Assembly: GCA_003134685.1 (NCBI GenBank)
Contig: PLCA01000009.1
Location: forward strand, 155,809 to 219,808
Direction of reading: 5' to 3'
DNA from: Gemmatimonadota bacterium
GTDB taxonomy: Bacteria; Gemmatimonadota; Gemmatimonadetes; Gemmatimonadales; Gemmatimonadaceae
DNA: 64,000 bases
Positions 56,790 to 64,000 of this stretch are shown here, in pieces. Under the pieces are notes generated by a model. That model ran no database searches. It was not told the origin of the DNA and saw only the letters and a program-made list of their open reading frames with translations. How positions within the stretch are numbered: the stretch's first letter is position 1; every line of letters begins with the position of its first letter. The translations under genes and the position numbers were made by a program.

Positions 56790-57584
56790 GTGCAGTGTGC
56801 TGAGAGTTGTGAGACCAACGCGGAAAACCGGCTCGCATTGTCCGTCAGGGGCCTCAACAAGACGTACCACTCCGGCGCGAGATCGCGAGCCATGGCGATC
56901 CCCGCGCTGCGCGATGTCAGTCTCGATGTGAGAGCCGGCGAGATCGTCGGACTCGTCGGGCAGCCCGGCGCGGGGAAATCCACGCTCCTCCTCTGTCTCG
57001 CCGGCCTCCTCAGGACCGACGAAGGCACGATCAACTGGTTCGGCGAACAGATCACCGGACACCACGTTCCACCCGGACTCGCCTACGCTCCGCAGCGCGC
57101 CGGCTACTACTCCTTTCTCACGGTGCGCGAGGCGCTCGAGTATTACGCGACGCTTCACGACCTCTCCACGGCGAACCGCGCCGCGCAGGTCGAAGCCGCG
57201 CTGAGAGCAGTCTGTCTCCACATCCACGCGACCCGACGCGTGAGCACACTCTCGGCCAGCCTGGTGCAGCGGCTCGGCTTGGCGCAGTCGCTGATCGGAT
57301 CGCCGCGCGCGATCCTGCTCGACGAGACGCTCTGCGGAGAAGGCCTCCTTTTCGACCCCGATGTCGTCTCGGTCCTCACTCGCCTCACTCGGCGCGGCAT
57401 CACGATCATTCTCGCGGCACCAAATCCCGTCGAGCTGCATCGAATCGCCGCCCGCATCATCCATATGGTAGAGGGACGAGTGGTATCGTCGCGTCGCGAG
57501 TCGGACGCGGCACCGGTAGCCGCGGAGCAGTCTGTGTTCGAAATACCGGGCCGAGTTCCACGCCGCGTTGCGGAGCAGGGCTAA
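56790..57584 (+). CDS. ABC ATPase-like protein with degenerate signature
   Basis: 264 residues from a GTG. Walker A GQPGAGKSTLL and Walker B ILLDETLCGEGLL are intact, and the Q-loop region YAPQRAGYYSFLTVREALEYY is recognisable. The signature is LSASLVQRLGLAQ instead of LSGGQ, and the switch histidine is missing (ILAAPNPVEL). It may bind ATP but hydrolyse it poorly. No permease gene is adjacent. Confidence 0.8.
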   Translation: MQCAESCETNAENRLALSVRGLNKTYHSGARSRAMAIPALRDVSLDVRAGEIVGLVGQPGAGKSTLLLCLAGLLRTDEGTINWFGEQITGHHVPPGLAYAPQRAGYYSFLTVREALEYYATLHDLSTANRAAQVEAALRAVCLHIHATRRVSTLSASLVQRLGLAQSLIGSPRAILLDETLCGEGLLFDPDVVSVLTRLTRRGITIILAAPNPVELHRIAARIIHMVEGRVVSSRRESDAAPVAAEQSVFEIPGRVPRRVAEQG

Positions 57585-57767
57585 GGAGTTTGCACCCGCG
57601 CGAATGCGGATCTCCCGAGGGGCCGTTTTGGGTCTGCGGCACCGCTAATGCAAGGGCTGCATTTCCAACAACGCAGACCTGGTTCGCCAGTAATAGAGCA
57701 GATGGTGGCAACGCCATGCTGACTCCATGTAGGCGCAAAAAGGCTTGCCGCCGTTCAAGAGGGGCCC

Positions 57768-58223
57768 ACGACGCAAGCCTACCGCCCGAACACTGCAGCA
57801 GCCTTCACGCTGATCGAGCTCCTTCTCGTCGTCGTGATCATTGGTGTGCTGGCGTCAATGGCGCTGCCCCAATATCAAAAGGCGCTTGATCTGGCACGGG
57901 TAGCGAAAGCCATCGGCGACATATCTGCCATTTCCCTGGAGCTGTCGTCGCTCGACTCTTTGCCGACATCATTGGCGGCCGTTAACCGCGCGACTTACAA
58001 CGATCCCTGGGACAGACCGTATGTCTACGTCAAGCTCGAAGGCGTCAAAGGCAACGGCAAAGCACGGAAAGATCATTTTCTCGTGCCGCTGAATTCGGAC
58101 TACGATCTCTACAGCATGGGCAAGGACGGTGCATCCTCGCCCCCGCTGACCGCGAAGACGAGCGCCGACGATGTCATTCGCGCCAACAATGGCGGTTTCA
58201 TCGGGCTGGCGGCGCGGTACTGA
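57768..58223 (+). CDS. Type IV pilin-like protein, start codon unclear
   Basis: The prepilin signature AAFTLIELLLVVVIIGVLASMALP is clear from the DNA (FTLIE with Glu at +5). The methylated N-terminus is followed by ALDLARVAKAIGDISAIS and a short globular part with DPWDRPYVYV and DYDLYSMGKDG, the minimal pilin/pseudopilin core. In frame from the preceding stop at 57720 there is no ATG, GTG or TTG before the leader. AAGAGGGG lies before an ACG at 57768, used here as the likeliest start. An upstream frameshift is also possible. Coupled to the following kinase by TGATG. Confidence 0.75.
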   Translation, partial: TTQAYRPNTAAAFTLIELLLVVVIIGVLASMALPQYQKALDLARVAKAIGDISAISLELSSLDSLPTSLAAVNRATYNDPWDRPYVYVKLEGVKGNGKARKDHFLVPLNSDYDLYSMGKDGASSPPLTAKTSADDVIRANNGGFIGLAARY

Positions 58224-60883
58224 TGGGTCTAAGCGCGCGATTCCGGCTAGAGCGAGGGCGCACGCTCCAGACGCGAGTGGGCCGGCGCGTCGTTGTTCTG
58301 TTCATTGTATGCGCGGTGCTGCCGGTGACAGTACTCGGCATTGCATCATACATCACCATCGCCGACTCGCTTCGTGAGCAGGCGTTCGAGCGCGCCCGTC
58401 TGACCGCCAAACGCATAGGGGCGGCCCTCATTGAGCGTTTCGGGAATCTCGAGTCGAGCCTCATATCCGTAGCCGCGGATGTCTCGAACGCGCCATCCGG
58501 AATGATGCGGGAGACAGCTGTGTTCGACCCTCGCTTCGCGGCCGTGGCGGTAATCGTTGGGGACTCGCGACGGCTCCTGCTCGGACAGTTGCCTGCCGTT
58601 CCCCAACTGACCGCGCGGCAGCAGCGACACCTGCAGTCGGGCGGAACGATCATGACCCTCAGCGCTGACACCGTCGGCGCGATCCTCATGGCTCGGCAGA
58701 TCTCCATCCCCGGAAAGCCCCGAGGGCTGATCTGGGCACAACTGTCCGACAGCGTCGTGGATCGAGTGCTCGCGGCCGAAACGGTCACCATGCTGCCTGC
58801 GTCATCCTGTATCATGATGCGTGGCGGAGCAGTAGTTCGCTGCACCGACCAAACGGCTCTTCGTCGGGGCGCGCTGGGCCCGGCCCTCATGTCCGAGCCT
58901 TCCGGTGCTTTCGTGTGGGAATCCAACGAACGGTACCTCGCCGGATTCTGGTCGCTATTCCTTGATGCGGAATTCGCGTCTCCCGACTGGCGCATCATCT
59001 TCAGTGAGCCGGAAGTCGAGGTCCTGGCTCCTTTGACGCGCTTCCGACGGGTGTTTGCTCTGACCGCGGCGCTGGCCATTCTCGTCGTCGCATTTCTGAG
59101 CACGGGGCAAATCCGTCGCAGCCTCGGTCCTCTCGCGGCATTGCGTTTAGGGACGGAGCGGATTGCCCACCTGAAATTCGATCGACCCGTCGAGGTGAAG
59201 AGCGGGGATGAATTCGAAGACCTTGCCGACAGCTTCAATTCCATGAGCGACCGCGTCCGCGCACAATTCCTCGAGGCAAGCCGCCTGAACCAGGCGCTCG
59301 GAATCAAATCCGAAGAAGTGCACCAGCGCGAGGCGCGATTGGCAGCGATTCTCGATGCGGCCGCCGACGCGATTGTCACAGTCGATGCCAACGGTCATCT
59401 CGAGTCGTTCAATCGAACCGCGGAACGGATATTTGGCCTGGCGGAGAAGGATGCGCTTGGCAGACCGCTCAACGACCTCTTCGGAGTGCCACTCACAACC
59501 GGACCCGGCTCACTTCGGGCCAGGTCGGAAGTCGGAAGCCCGATGCTGGAGGTGGTGGCCCGTCGGCGCGACGGCGCCACGTTTCCCGCCGAAGTGAAAT
59601 TCACCGAGGCACAGGACGGCGATCGGACACTGCACACCGTCTTCATACGCGACATCTCTGAACGCAAACGCGCGGGGGAGGAGCGAGAGCGTCTGGAGGC
59701 GCAATTGCGTCACGCCCAGAAAATGGAGACAATCGGCACACTCGCCGGCGGCATCGCGCACGACTTCAACAACATTCTCACGCCCATCATCATGAACGTG
59801 GAGCTTGCGCTTGGCGAGCCAGTGTCCGCGGAGATGAGGTCGGATCTGGGGCAAGTACTCGAAGCGGCGATGCGCGCCAAGGCGCTGGTCAGACAAATCC
59901 TCCTCTTCTCGCGTCGGGCAGAGAAGGTGTTCAGCACGATCGAGGTTGGACCGATCGTCGGCGAAGCAATCAAGCTGTTGCGGGCATCAATTCCGACCAC
60001 CATCGAGATAAGGTCTTCCATCGCGCCGGATGTCGCGCTCGTCGTTGGAGACCCGACACAGCTGCATCAAGTGCTGATGAATCTCTGCACCAACGCGTAC
60101 CACGCCATGCGCGACCGCGGAGGCGTGCTCGAGGTGCGAGTCGACATGGTAGAGATGGACGCGCTCCTCGGCTGCGGTGCCGCCGAGGAGCGCGCCGTCC
60201 GAATCGTAGTGCGCGATACCGGACAAGGCATGGATGCAGCGACGCTCGAGCGGTTGTTCGAACCCTTCTTCACCACCAAGCCGGTCGGCGAAGGAACCGG
60301 CCTCGGCATGTCCATCGTGCATGGAATCATCACACAACACGGCGGGACCATCACGGTTCAAAGCACGCCCGGATCGGGTACCACGTTTGAGATCCATCTT
60401 CCGTCGGCCGAGCTGGAGGCGACAGTCGCCGAACAAACGGCGGCGCCGAGTCAGGTGAGAGGCGAAGGACGGATTCTGGTGGTTGACGACGACGCAGTCA
60501 TCGCCAAACTCCTGGCCCGCGTGCTTGCGCGCGCCGGTTATGATGTCGTGGAAGCGACGGTATCATCGGACGTTCCGGCGATGCTGGCGGAAGCAGACCC
60601 GCCATTCGATCTCGTCATCACGGATCAGACGATGCCGGGAATGACCGGTCTCGAGCTGGCCGATCGGATCCAGAACTGGCAGACCGGATTCCCGATCATC
60701 CTTTTGAGCGGCTACAGCGAGTTCGCGGGGCGCCAGGACGCAAAAACACACGGCCTGCGCGAGGTTCTCATGAAGCCGGTACCGATCGATGTACTGGCAG
60801 CCACCGTCGCGCGCGTCCTGAAGGACGACCGCTCCACTCTTGAGGCGGACAGCTCGCGTCTTGTCGTGGTGTCGAATGTCTGA
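58223..60883 (+). CDS. Hybrid sensor histidine kinase (HAMP-PAS-HisKA-HATPase-REC)
   Basis: 886 residues. Membrane helices at ~20-47 and ~276-296 enclose a ~230-residue extracytoplasmic sensor. Then HAMP, a PAS domain (~370-480, AILDAAADAIVTVDANGHLE), a HisKA domain with GGIAHDFNNILTPI (His ~512), an ATPase with DTGQGMDAATLERLFEPFFT and GTGLGMSIVHGI, and a receiver domain (VDDDAVIAKL, VITDQTMPGMTGLE, LMKPVPID). It starts one base inside the pilin stop (TGATG) and may sense or control pilin-related surface functions. Confidence 0.93.
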   Translation: MGLSARFRLERGRTLQTRVGRRVVVLFIVCAVLPVTVLGIASYITIADSLREQAFERARLTAKRIGAALIERFGNLESSLISVAADVSNAPSGMMRETAVFDPRFAAVAVIVGDSRRLLLGQLPAVPQLTARQQRHLQSGGTIMTLSADTVGAILMARQISIPGKPRGLIWAQLSDSVVDRVLAAETVTMLPASSCIMMRGGAVVRCTDQTALRRGALGPALMSEPSGAFVWESNERYLAGFWSLFLDAEFASPDWRIIFSEPEVEVLAPLTRFRRVFALTAALAILVVAFLSTGQIRRSLGPLAALRLGTERIAHLKFDRPVEVKSGDEFEDLADSFNSMSDRVRAQFLEASRLNQALGIKSEEVHQREARLAAILDAAADAIVTVDANGHLESFNRTAERIFGLAEKDALGRPLNDLFGVPLTTGPGSLRARSEVGSPMLEVVARRRDGATFPAEVKFTEAQDGDRTLHTVFIRDISERKRAGEERERLEAQLRHAQKMETIGTLAGGIAHDFNNILTPIIMNVELALGEPVSAEMRSDLGQVLEAAMRAKALVRQILLFSRRAEKVFSTIEVGPIVGEAIKLLRASIPTTIEIRSSIAPDVALVVGDPTQLHQVLMNLCTNAYHAMRDRGGVLEVRVDMVEMDALLGCGAAEERAVRIVVRDTGQGMDAATLERLFEPFFTTKPVGEGTGLGMSIVHGIITQHGGTITVQSTPGSGTTFEIHLPSAELEATVAEQTAAPSQVRGEGRILVVDDDAVIAKLLARVLARAGYDVVEATVSSDVPAMLAEADPPFDLVITDQTMPGMTGLELADRIQNWQTGFPIILLSGYSEFAGRQDAKTHGLREVLMKPVPIDVLAATVARVLKDDRSTLEADSSRLVVVSNV

Positions 60884-61394
60884 AGCGCCACTGCCGACCC
60901 CAGGCAAGGGCCCGGCCTTCCTCGCGGCGATTCGCCAGTTCCGCCAGGCGATCGGGGACTTCCGGGAAATTCCAAGTCCGTCGGGGAGACTGCCGGTTCT
61001 AACGGTCAAAGCCCGCTACAGACGCAAGGTGGTAACTGCGCTTTACGTTCTGACTCTCGTCACGGCGGGAGTGTACTTCGCTCCACCACTGGCTGGTCCT
61101 GATCCCGTCCCGGCGGAGCTGGTTGGCAGCTGGACAACCGACGATACCCGCTACGCAGGTCGTCTTCTCGAATTGACGCCAGAGGCGCTGATTCTCCGTG
61201 CGAGCGCCAGGGAAGGCACGGAGTACGCCGTTCGACGCGTCCAACGCCGCCAGATAGCGCAAGGCTCCGCGTACGTCATCACTACGTACTCTGAACGGGC
61301 GGGAGACTACATCTTGATGCTCGAGTACCACGACGCGCAGCAGACCATCGCATTGGGAAAACCCGCTCGCGGACTCTGGCGTCGGACGCACTGA
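60876..61394 (+). CDS. Unknown membrane-anchored protein after kinase
   Basis: 172 residues from the ATG at 60876, overlapping the kinase stop (ATGTCTGA). A short cytosolic N-terminus (~55 residues) leads to one membrane helix (VVTALYVLTLVTAGVYFAPPL). The exported rest (LVGSWTTDDTRYAGRLLELT, YAVRRVQRRQIAQGSAYVITT, LEYHDAQQTIALGKP) resembles a lipocalin-like or lipoprotein sensor domain. Probably works with the kinase. Confidence 0.75.
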   Translation: MSEAPLPTPGKGPAFLAAIRQFRQAIGDFREIPSPSGRLPVLTVKARYRRKVVTALYVLTLVTAGVYFAPPLAGPDPVPAELVGSWTTDDTRYAGRLLELTPEALILRASAREGTEYAVRRVQRRQIAQGSAYVITTYSERAGDYILMLEYHDAQQTIALGKPARGLWRRTH

Positions 61395-61491
61395 CAGCGT
61401 CAACGATTGATTTGCGGATGCCGGTTTCGCGCGTATCCTGACGCTGGGCGCTCGTGTTGACCCCCTATACAGACGTCTCTAGCTTCCCCCA

Positions 61492-62910
61492 ATGGCCGCC
61501 CCCGATTTCCGCCTACACAACACCCTCACCCGCAAAATCGAATCGTTTTCGCCCGAGGATGGCAAAACGGTTCGCATCTACTCCTGCGGTCCCACCGTCT
61601 ACAAACCGGCGCACCTCGGTAACTTTCGCACGTTCATGTTCGAGGATTTGCTCAGGCGGGTGATCGCGCTGCGGGGCTGGAAGATCTTCCAGGTAATGAA
61701 CCTCACCGACGTCGACGACAAGATCATCAAGTCGGCGAGCGAGCGCGGCATCAGCATCAGCGAAGTCACGACGCCGATCACCAAAATCTTTCACGCCGAC
61801 CGCGCCTTCCTCCGGATCGAGGACGCCGAGCTGTACCCGAAGGCGACGGACCACATCCCGGAGATGATTGCGATCGTCGAGCGGCTTGTCGAGCGGAAGC
61901 TCGCCTACCTCGCCGACGACGGGACAGTTTATTTCGCGATCGACAAGTTCAAGGGCTACGGAAAGCTCTCGCGCCTCGACACGCGCGAGGTGAAGGCCGG
62001 GGCGCGCGTCCTCCAGGACGACTACTCCAAGGAGAACGCCCAGGATTTCGCCTTGTGGAAAGCCGCGAAACCAGAGGATGAGGCGTCCGGCGCGGCCTGG
62101 GATTCACCGTGGGGACGCGGCCGCCCCGGCTGGCACCTCGAGTGCTCGGCGATGGCGATGAAATACCTGGGCGAGACGCTCGACATCCACTGCGGCGGGA
62201 TCGACTTGATCTTCCCTCACCACGAGGACGAGATCGCGCAGTCCGAAGGCGCGACGGGAAAACCGTTCTCGCGCTTCTGGTGCCACGGCGAGTTCCTCCT
62301 CACCGATGGCAGCAAAATGGCAAAGCGACTGGGGAATGTTGCCACGGTGCAGGACCTTCGCGACCAGGGCGTTCCGGCCGCGGCCTTCCGCCACTTCGTT
62401 TTTTCGACGCACTACCGGAAGCAGCTCAACATGTCGAGCGATGCGCTCGAAGCATCGATCGAAGGCGTGCGCCGCCTCGCCGATTTCGCGGCGCGTTTGG
62501 CTGAGGCCAAAGCTGCGACCCCAGAACTGGAAAAAATCGCGGAGGAAACCGACGCCGAAGTAACCGCCGCGCTGTTCGACGACTTGAACGCGCCGATCGC
62601 ATTGGGCGCGCTTTTCACCTTCGTGCGGCGGGCGAACGCCGAGCTCGATCGAAACGGTGTCGACAAGCGGGCGCTAGAAAAGGCGAGGGAAGTTTTCGCG
62701 CGCATCAATTCGGTGCTCGACGTCGTGCCGGAGGCGGCCGGTCCTGATCCCGAGCTTGCGCGCTGGGTGGAGGATCGTCTCACGGCGCGCAAGGAAGCGA
62801 GAGCCCAGCGGGATTTTGCCCGCGCCGACTCGATCCGCGCCGAAATTGAAGGCAGGGGTGTTGCAATCGAAGACAGCCCGCAAGGGACGAAATGGAAGAA
62901 GCTTCGCTGA
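61492..62910 (+). CDS. cysS: Cysteinyl-tRNA synthetase
   Basis: 472 residues, class I synthetase. The HIGH-equivalent is AHLGNFRTFM, the zinc ligands include SCGPT and HCGGIDLIFPHHEDE, and the KMSKS-equivalent reads KMAKRLGN. The anticodon-binding region ends AREVFARINSVLDV and a final EDSPQGTKWKKL, the normal finish. Complete and transcribed toward the tRNA-tuf operon. Confidence 0.97.
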   Translation: MAAPDFRLHNTLTRKIESFSPEDGKTVRIYSCGPTVYKPAHLGNFRTFMFEDLLRRVIALRGWKIFQVMNLTDVDDKIIKSASERGISISEVTTPITKIFHADRAFLRIEDAELYPKATDHIPEMIAIVERLVERKLAYLADDGTVYFAIDKFKGYGKLSRLDTREVKAGARVLQDDYSKENAQDFALWKAAKPEDEASGAAWDSPWGRGRPGWHLECSAMAMKYLGETLDIHCGGIDLIFPHHEDEIAQSEGATGKPFSRFWCHGEFLLTDGSKMAKRLGNVATVQDLRDQGVPAAAFRHFVFSTHYRKQLNMSSDALEASIEGVRRLADFAARLAEAKAATPELEKIAEETDAEVTAALFDDLNAPIALGALFTFVRRANAELDRNGVDKRALEKAREVFARINSVLDVVPEAAGPDPELARWVEDRLTARKEARAQRDFARADSIRAEIEGRGVAIEDSPQGTKWKKLR

Positions 62911-62982
62911 CCTATTTCAAGCTGACCCACTACCATACAAGGCAGTGCGGACAAACAACGCAGCGGGGACAAGGCAGTCGGG

Positions 62983-63011
62983 TTGACTCGGTACTCTAAG
63001 TTGGCTATTCT
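62983..63011 (+). promoter_or_regulatory. Promoter of the tRNA-tuf operon
   Basis: TTGACT (62983-62988) and TATTCT (63006-63011) are 17 bases apart, a near-consensus sigma70 promoter. Transcription would begin ~63018, about 26 bases before the first tRNA. Confidence 0.75.
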
Positions 63012-63043
63012 ACTAGGCTTGCGATGAAAAATCGCTGTTTGTT

Positions 63044-63116
63044 GCTGACGTAGCTCAATTGGCAGAGCAGCTGATTTGTAATCAGCAGGTTGGGAGTTCG
63101 ATTCTCCCCGTCAGCT
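63044..63116 (+). tRNA. tRNA-Thr (anticodon TGT)
   Basis: 73 bases with full cloverleaf: acceptor GCTGACG/CGTCAGC, D arm AGCTCAATTGGCAGAGC, anticodon stem GCTGA/TCAGC with loop TTTGTAA (anticodon 63077-63079), and T arm GGGAGTTCGATTCTCCC. First of four tRNAs ahead of tuf. Confidence 0.97.
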
Positions 63117-63153
63117 CTGCCGACGAAGCTTGAATCAATGAGGAGCGAAAACC

Positions 63154-63236
<83 letters not shown>

Positions 63237-63290
63237 TGGATGTAGGGGCGGGTTTTTTTGTGTGTGGTCGGTTTCAGTAAACGGTCGTAC

Positions 63291-63363
63291 GCGGGAGTAG
63301 CTCAGTTGGTAGAGCGCTAGCCTTCCAAGCTTGATGTCGCGGGTTCGAGTCCCGTCTCCCGCT
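63291..63363 (+). tRNA. tRNA-Gly (anticodon TCC)
   Basis: 73 bases, acceptor GCGGGAG/CTCCCGC, anticodon loop CTTCCAA (TCC at 63324-63326), T arm CGGGTTCGAGTCCCG. The anticodon stem has one T-T mismatch (CTAGC/GCTTG). Confidence 0.96.
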
Positions 63364-63399
63364 CTGAGGGTACGGTGCCAGAACAGGAAAGAAGAAGCC

Positions 63400-63472
63400 G
63401 CTCGCGTAGCTCAGTTGGTAGAGCACACCCTTGGTAAGGGTGAGGTCATCGGTTCAATCCCGATCGCGAGCT
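63400..63472 (+). tRNA. tRNA-Thr (anticodon GGT)
   Basis: 73 bases, acceptor GCTCGCG/CGCGAGC, anticodon stem CACCC/GGGTG with loop TTGGTAA (GGT at 63433-63435), T arm ATCGGTTCAATCCCGAT. Lies 31 bases before the tuf start. Confidence 0.97.
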
Positions 63473-63503
63473 TGTACTAAAACGAAACACGTTTGAGGAT
63501 GAA

Positions 63504-64000
63504 ATGAGCAAAGAGAAATTCAATCGCACCAAGCCCCACGTTAACGTCGGCACGATTGGCCACGTCGACCACGGCAAGACCACTTTGACGGCGGCGATCA
63601 CGGCGATCCAGGCCAAGAAGGGACTGGCAACGCCCGTTGCCTTTGATCAAATCGATAAAGCGCCGGAAGAGCGGGAGCGCGGCATCACGATCGCGACCGC
63701 CCACGTGGAGTACGAGAGCGACAAGAGGCACTACGCGCACGTGGACTGCCCGGGCCACGCCGATTATGTGAAGAACATGATCACGGGTGCGGCGCAGATG
63801 GACGGGGCGATTCTCGTGGTATCAGCGGCCGACGGCCCGATGCCGCAGACGAGAGAGCATATCCTCTTGGCCAAGCAGGTGAACGTGCCCTACATCATCG
63901 TGTTCATGAACAAGGTGGACATGGTGGACGACCAGGAGCTGCTGGATCTGGTGGAGCTCGAGGTTCGTGAGCTCCTTAGCTCCTATGACTTCCCGGGCGA
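63504..64000 (+). CDS. tuf: Elongation factor Tu, 5' part (continues past right edge)
   Basis: 166 codons are visible. It starts [20 protein letters not shown], with the P-loop GHVDHGKT, the switch [22 protein letters not shown] and the guanine-specificity NKVD. GAGG lies 6-9 bases upstream of the ATG. The order tRNA-Thr/Tyr/Gly/Thr-tuf matches the classical thrU-tyrU-glyT-thrT-tufB operon. Delivers aminoacyl-tRNA to the ribosome. Confidence 0.98.
   Translation, partial: MSKEKFNRTKPHVNVGTIGHVDHGKTTLTAAITAIQAKKGLATPVAFDQIDKAPEERERGITIATAHVEYESDKRHYAHVDCPGHADYVKNMITGAAQMDGAILVVSAADGPMPQTREHILLAKQVNVPYIIVFMNKVDMVDDQELLDLVELEVRELLSSYDFPG

Overview
The window looks like chromosome from a high-GC diderm bacterium, most likely a Gemmatimonadota-type soil or sediment organism. 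I infer this from the overall style and not from a marker search. The supporting features are a recF / DUF721 (dciA) / gyrB replication block, many lipoproteins, an outer-membrane beta-barrel, PspA, a system I-like cytochrome c maturation cluster, and a tRNA-Thr/Tyr/Gly/Thr-tuf operon. Minus-strand genes dominate the left part, and ATGA 4-base overlaps between consecutive genes are frequent.

Region 1 (1-14992) is an accessory island with visibly lower GC, more decay and more non-coding DNA than the rest. From the left edge it holds a SecB-like chaperone gene (cut by the edge) overlapping a gene with a PemK/MazF-like N-terminus, a complete type I restriction-modification operon (hsdM-hsdS-hsdR), a decayed gene with two frameshifts, a stand-alone TIR-domain protein, a small lipoprotein, and an unrecognised two-gene operon (221 and 944 residues). 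Two gyrB relics (9500-9715 and 14691-14740) lie on the same strand as the intact gyrB just to the right, so the island seems to have grown next to the gyrB 3' end by recombination. This defence-like island, and above all the 221/944-residue pair, is the best candidate for an undescribed system.

Region 2 (14993-24207) is the replication block: gyrB, dciA and recF. Between dciA and recF sit a lipoprotein, a coupled SDR/membrane-protein pair, an MtfA-like peptidase, a membrane protein with LRV-like repeats and an OsmC protein. An enoyl-CoA hydratase gene overlaps recF.

Region 3 (24302-39630) carries a type IB topoisomerase, a glycerol kinase with a histone-H1-like basic tail, a YfiM-like protein, an NTF2-like lipoprotein, the cytochrome c maturation cluster ccmE / cupin lipoprotein / ccmF / ccmH / zinc-ribbon protein, a fused GMC oxidoreductase, a stand-alone Clp N-domain protein, an ABC exporter operon and cutA.

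Region 4 (39805-49828) is phosphate-centred: ppk1 and ppx end to end, then a calcineurin-like phosphoesterase, an outer-membrane barrel preceded by a kinase-like region, a beta-propeller lipoprotein and a DUF4956 membrane protein.

Region 5 (49947-64000) has uvrA, sdaAB-sdaAA, a 181-bp near-perfect palindrome, pspA with an AI-2E family permease, an atypical ABC ATPase, a type IV pilin-like protein coupled to a hybrid histidine kinase, cysS, and the tRNA-tuf operon running off the right edge.

Paired ~22-bp motifs (consensus CGATTTCnTATCACCC) occur at 1788, 32225 and 39695, with a single copy at 10398. They look like solo ends of an IS21-type element, but no transposase gene is present.
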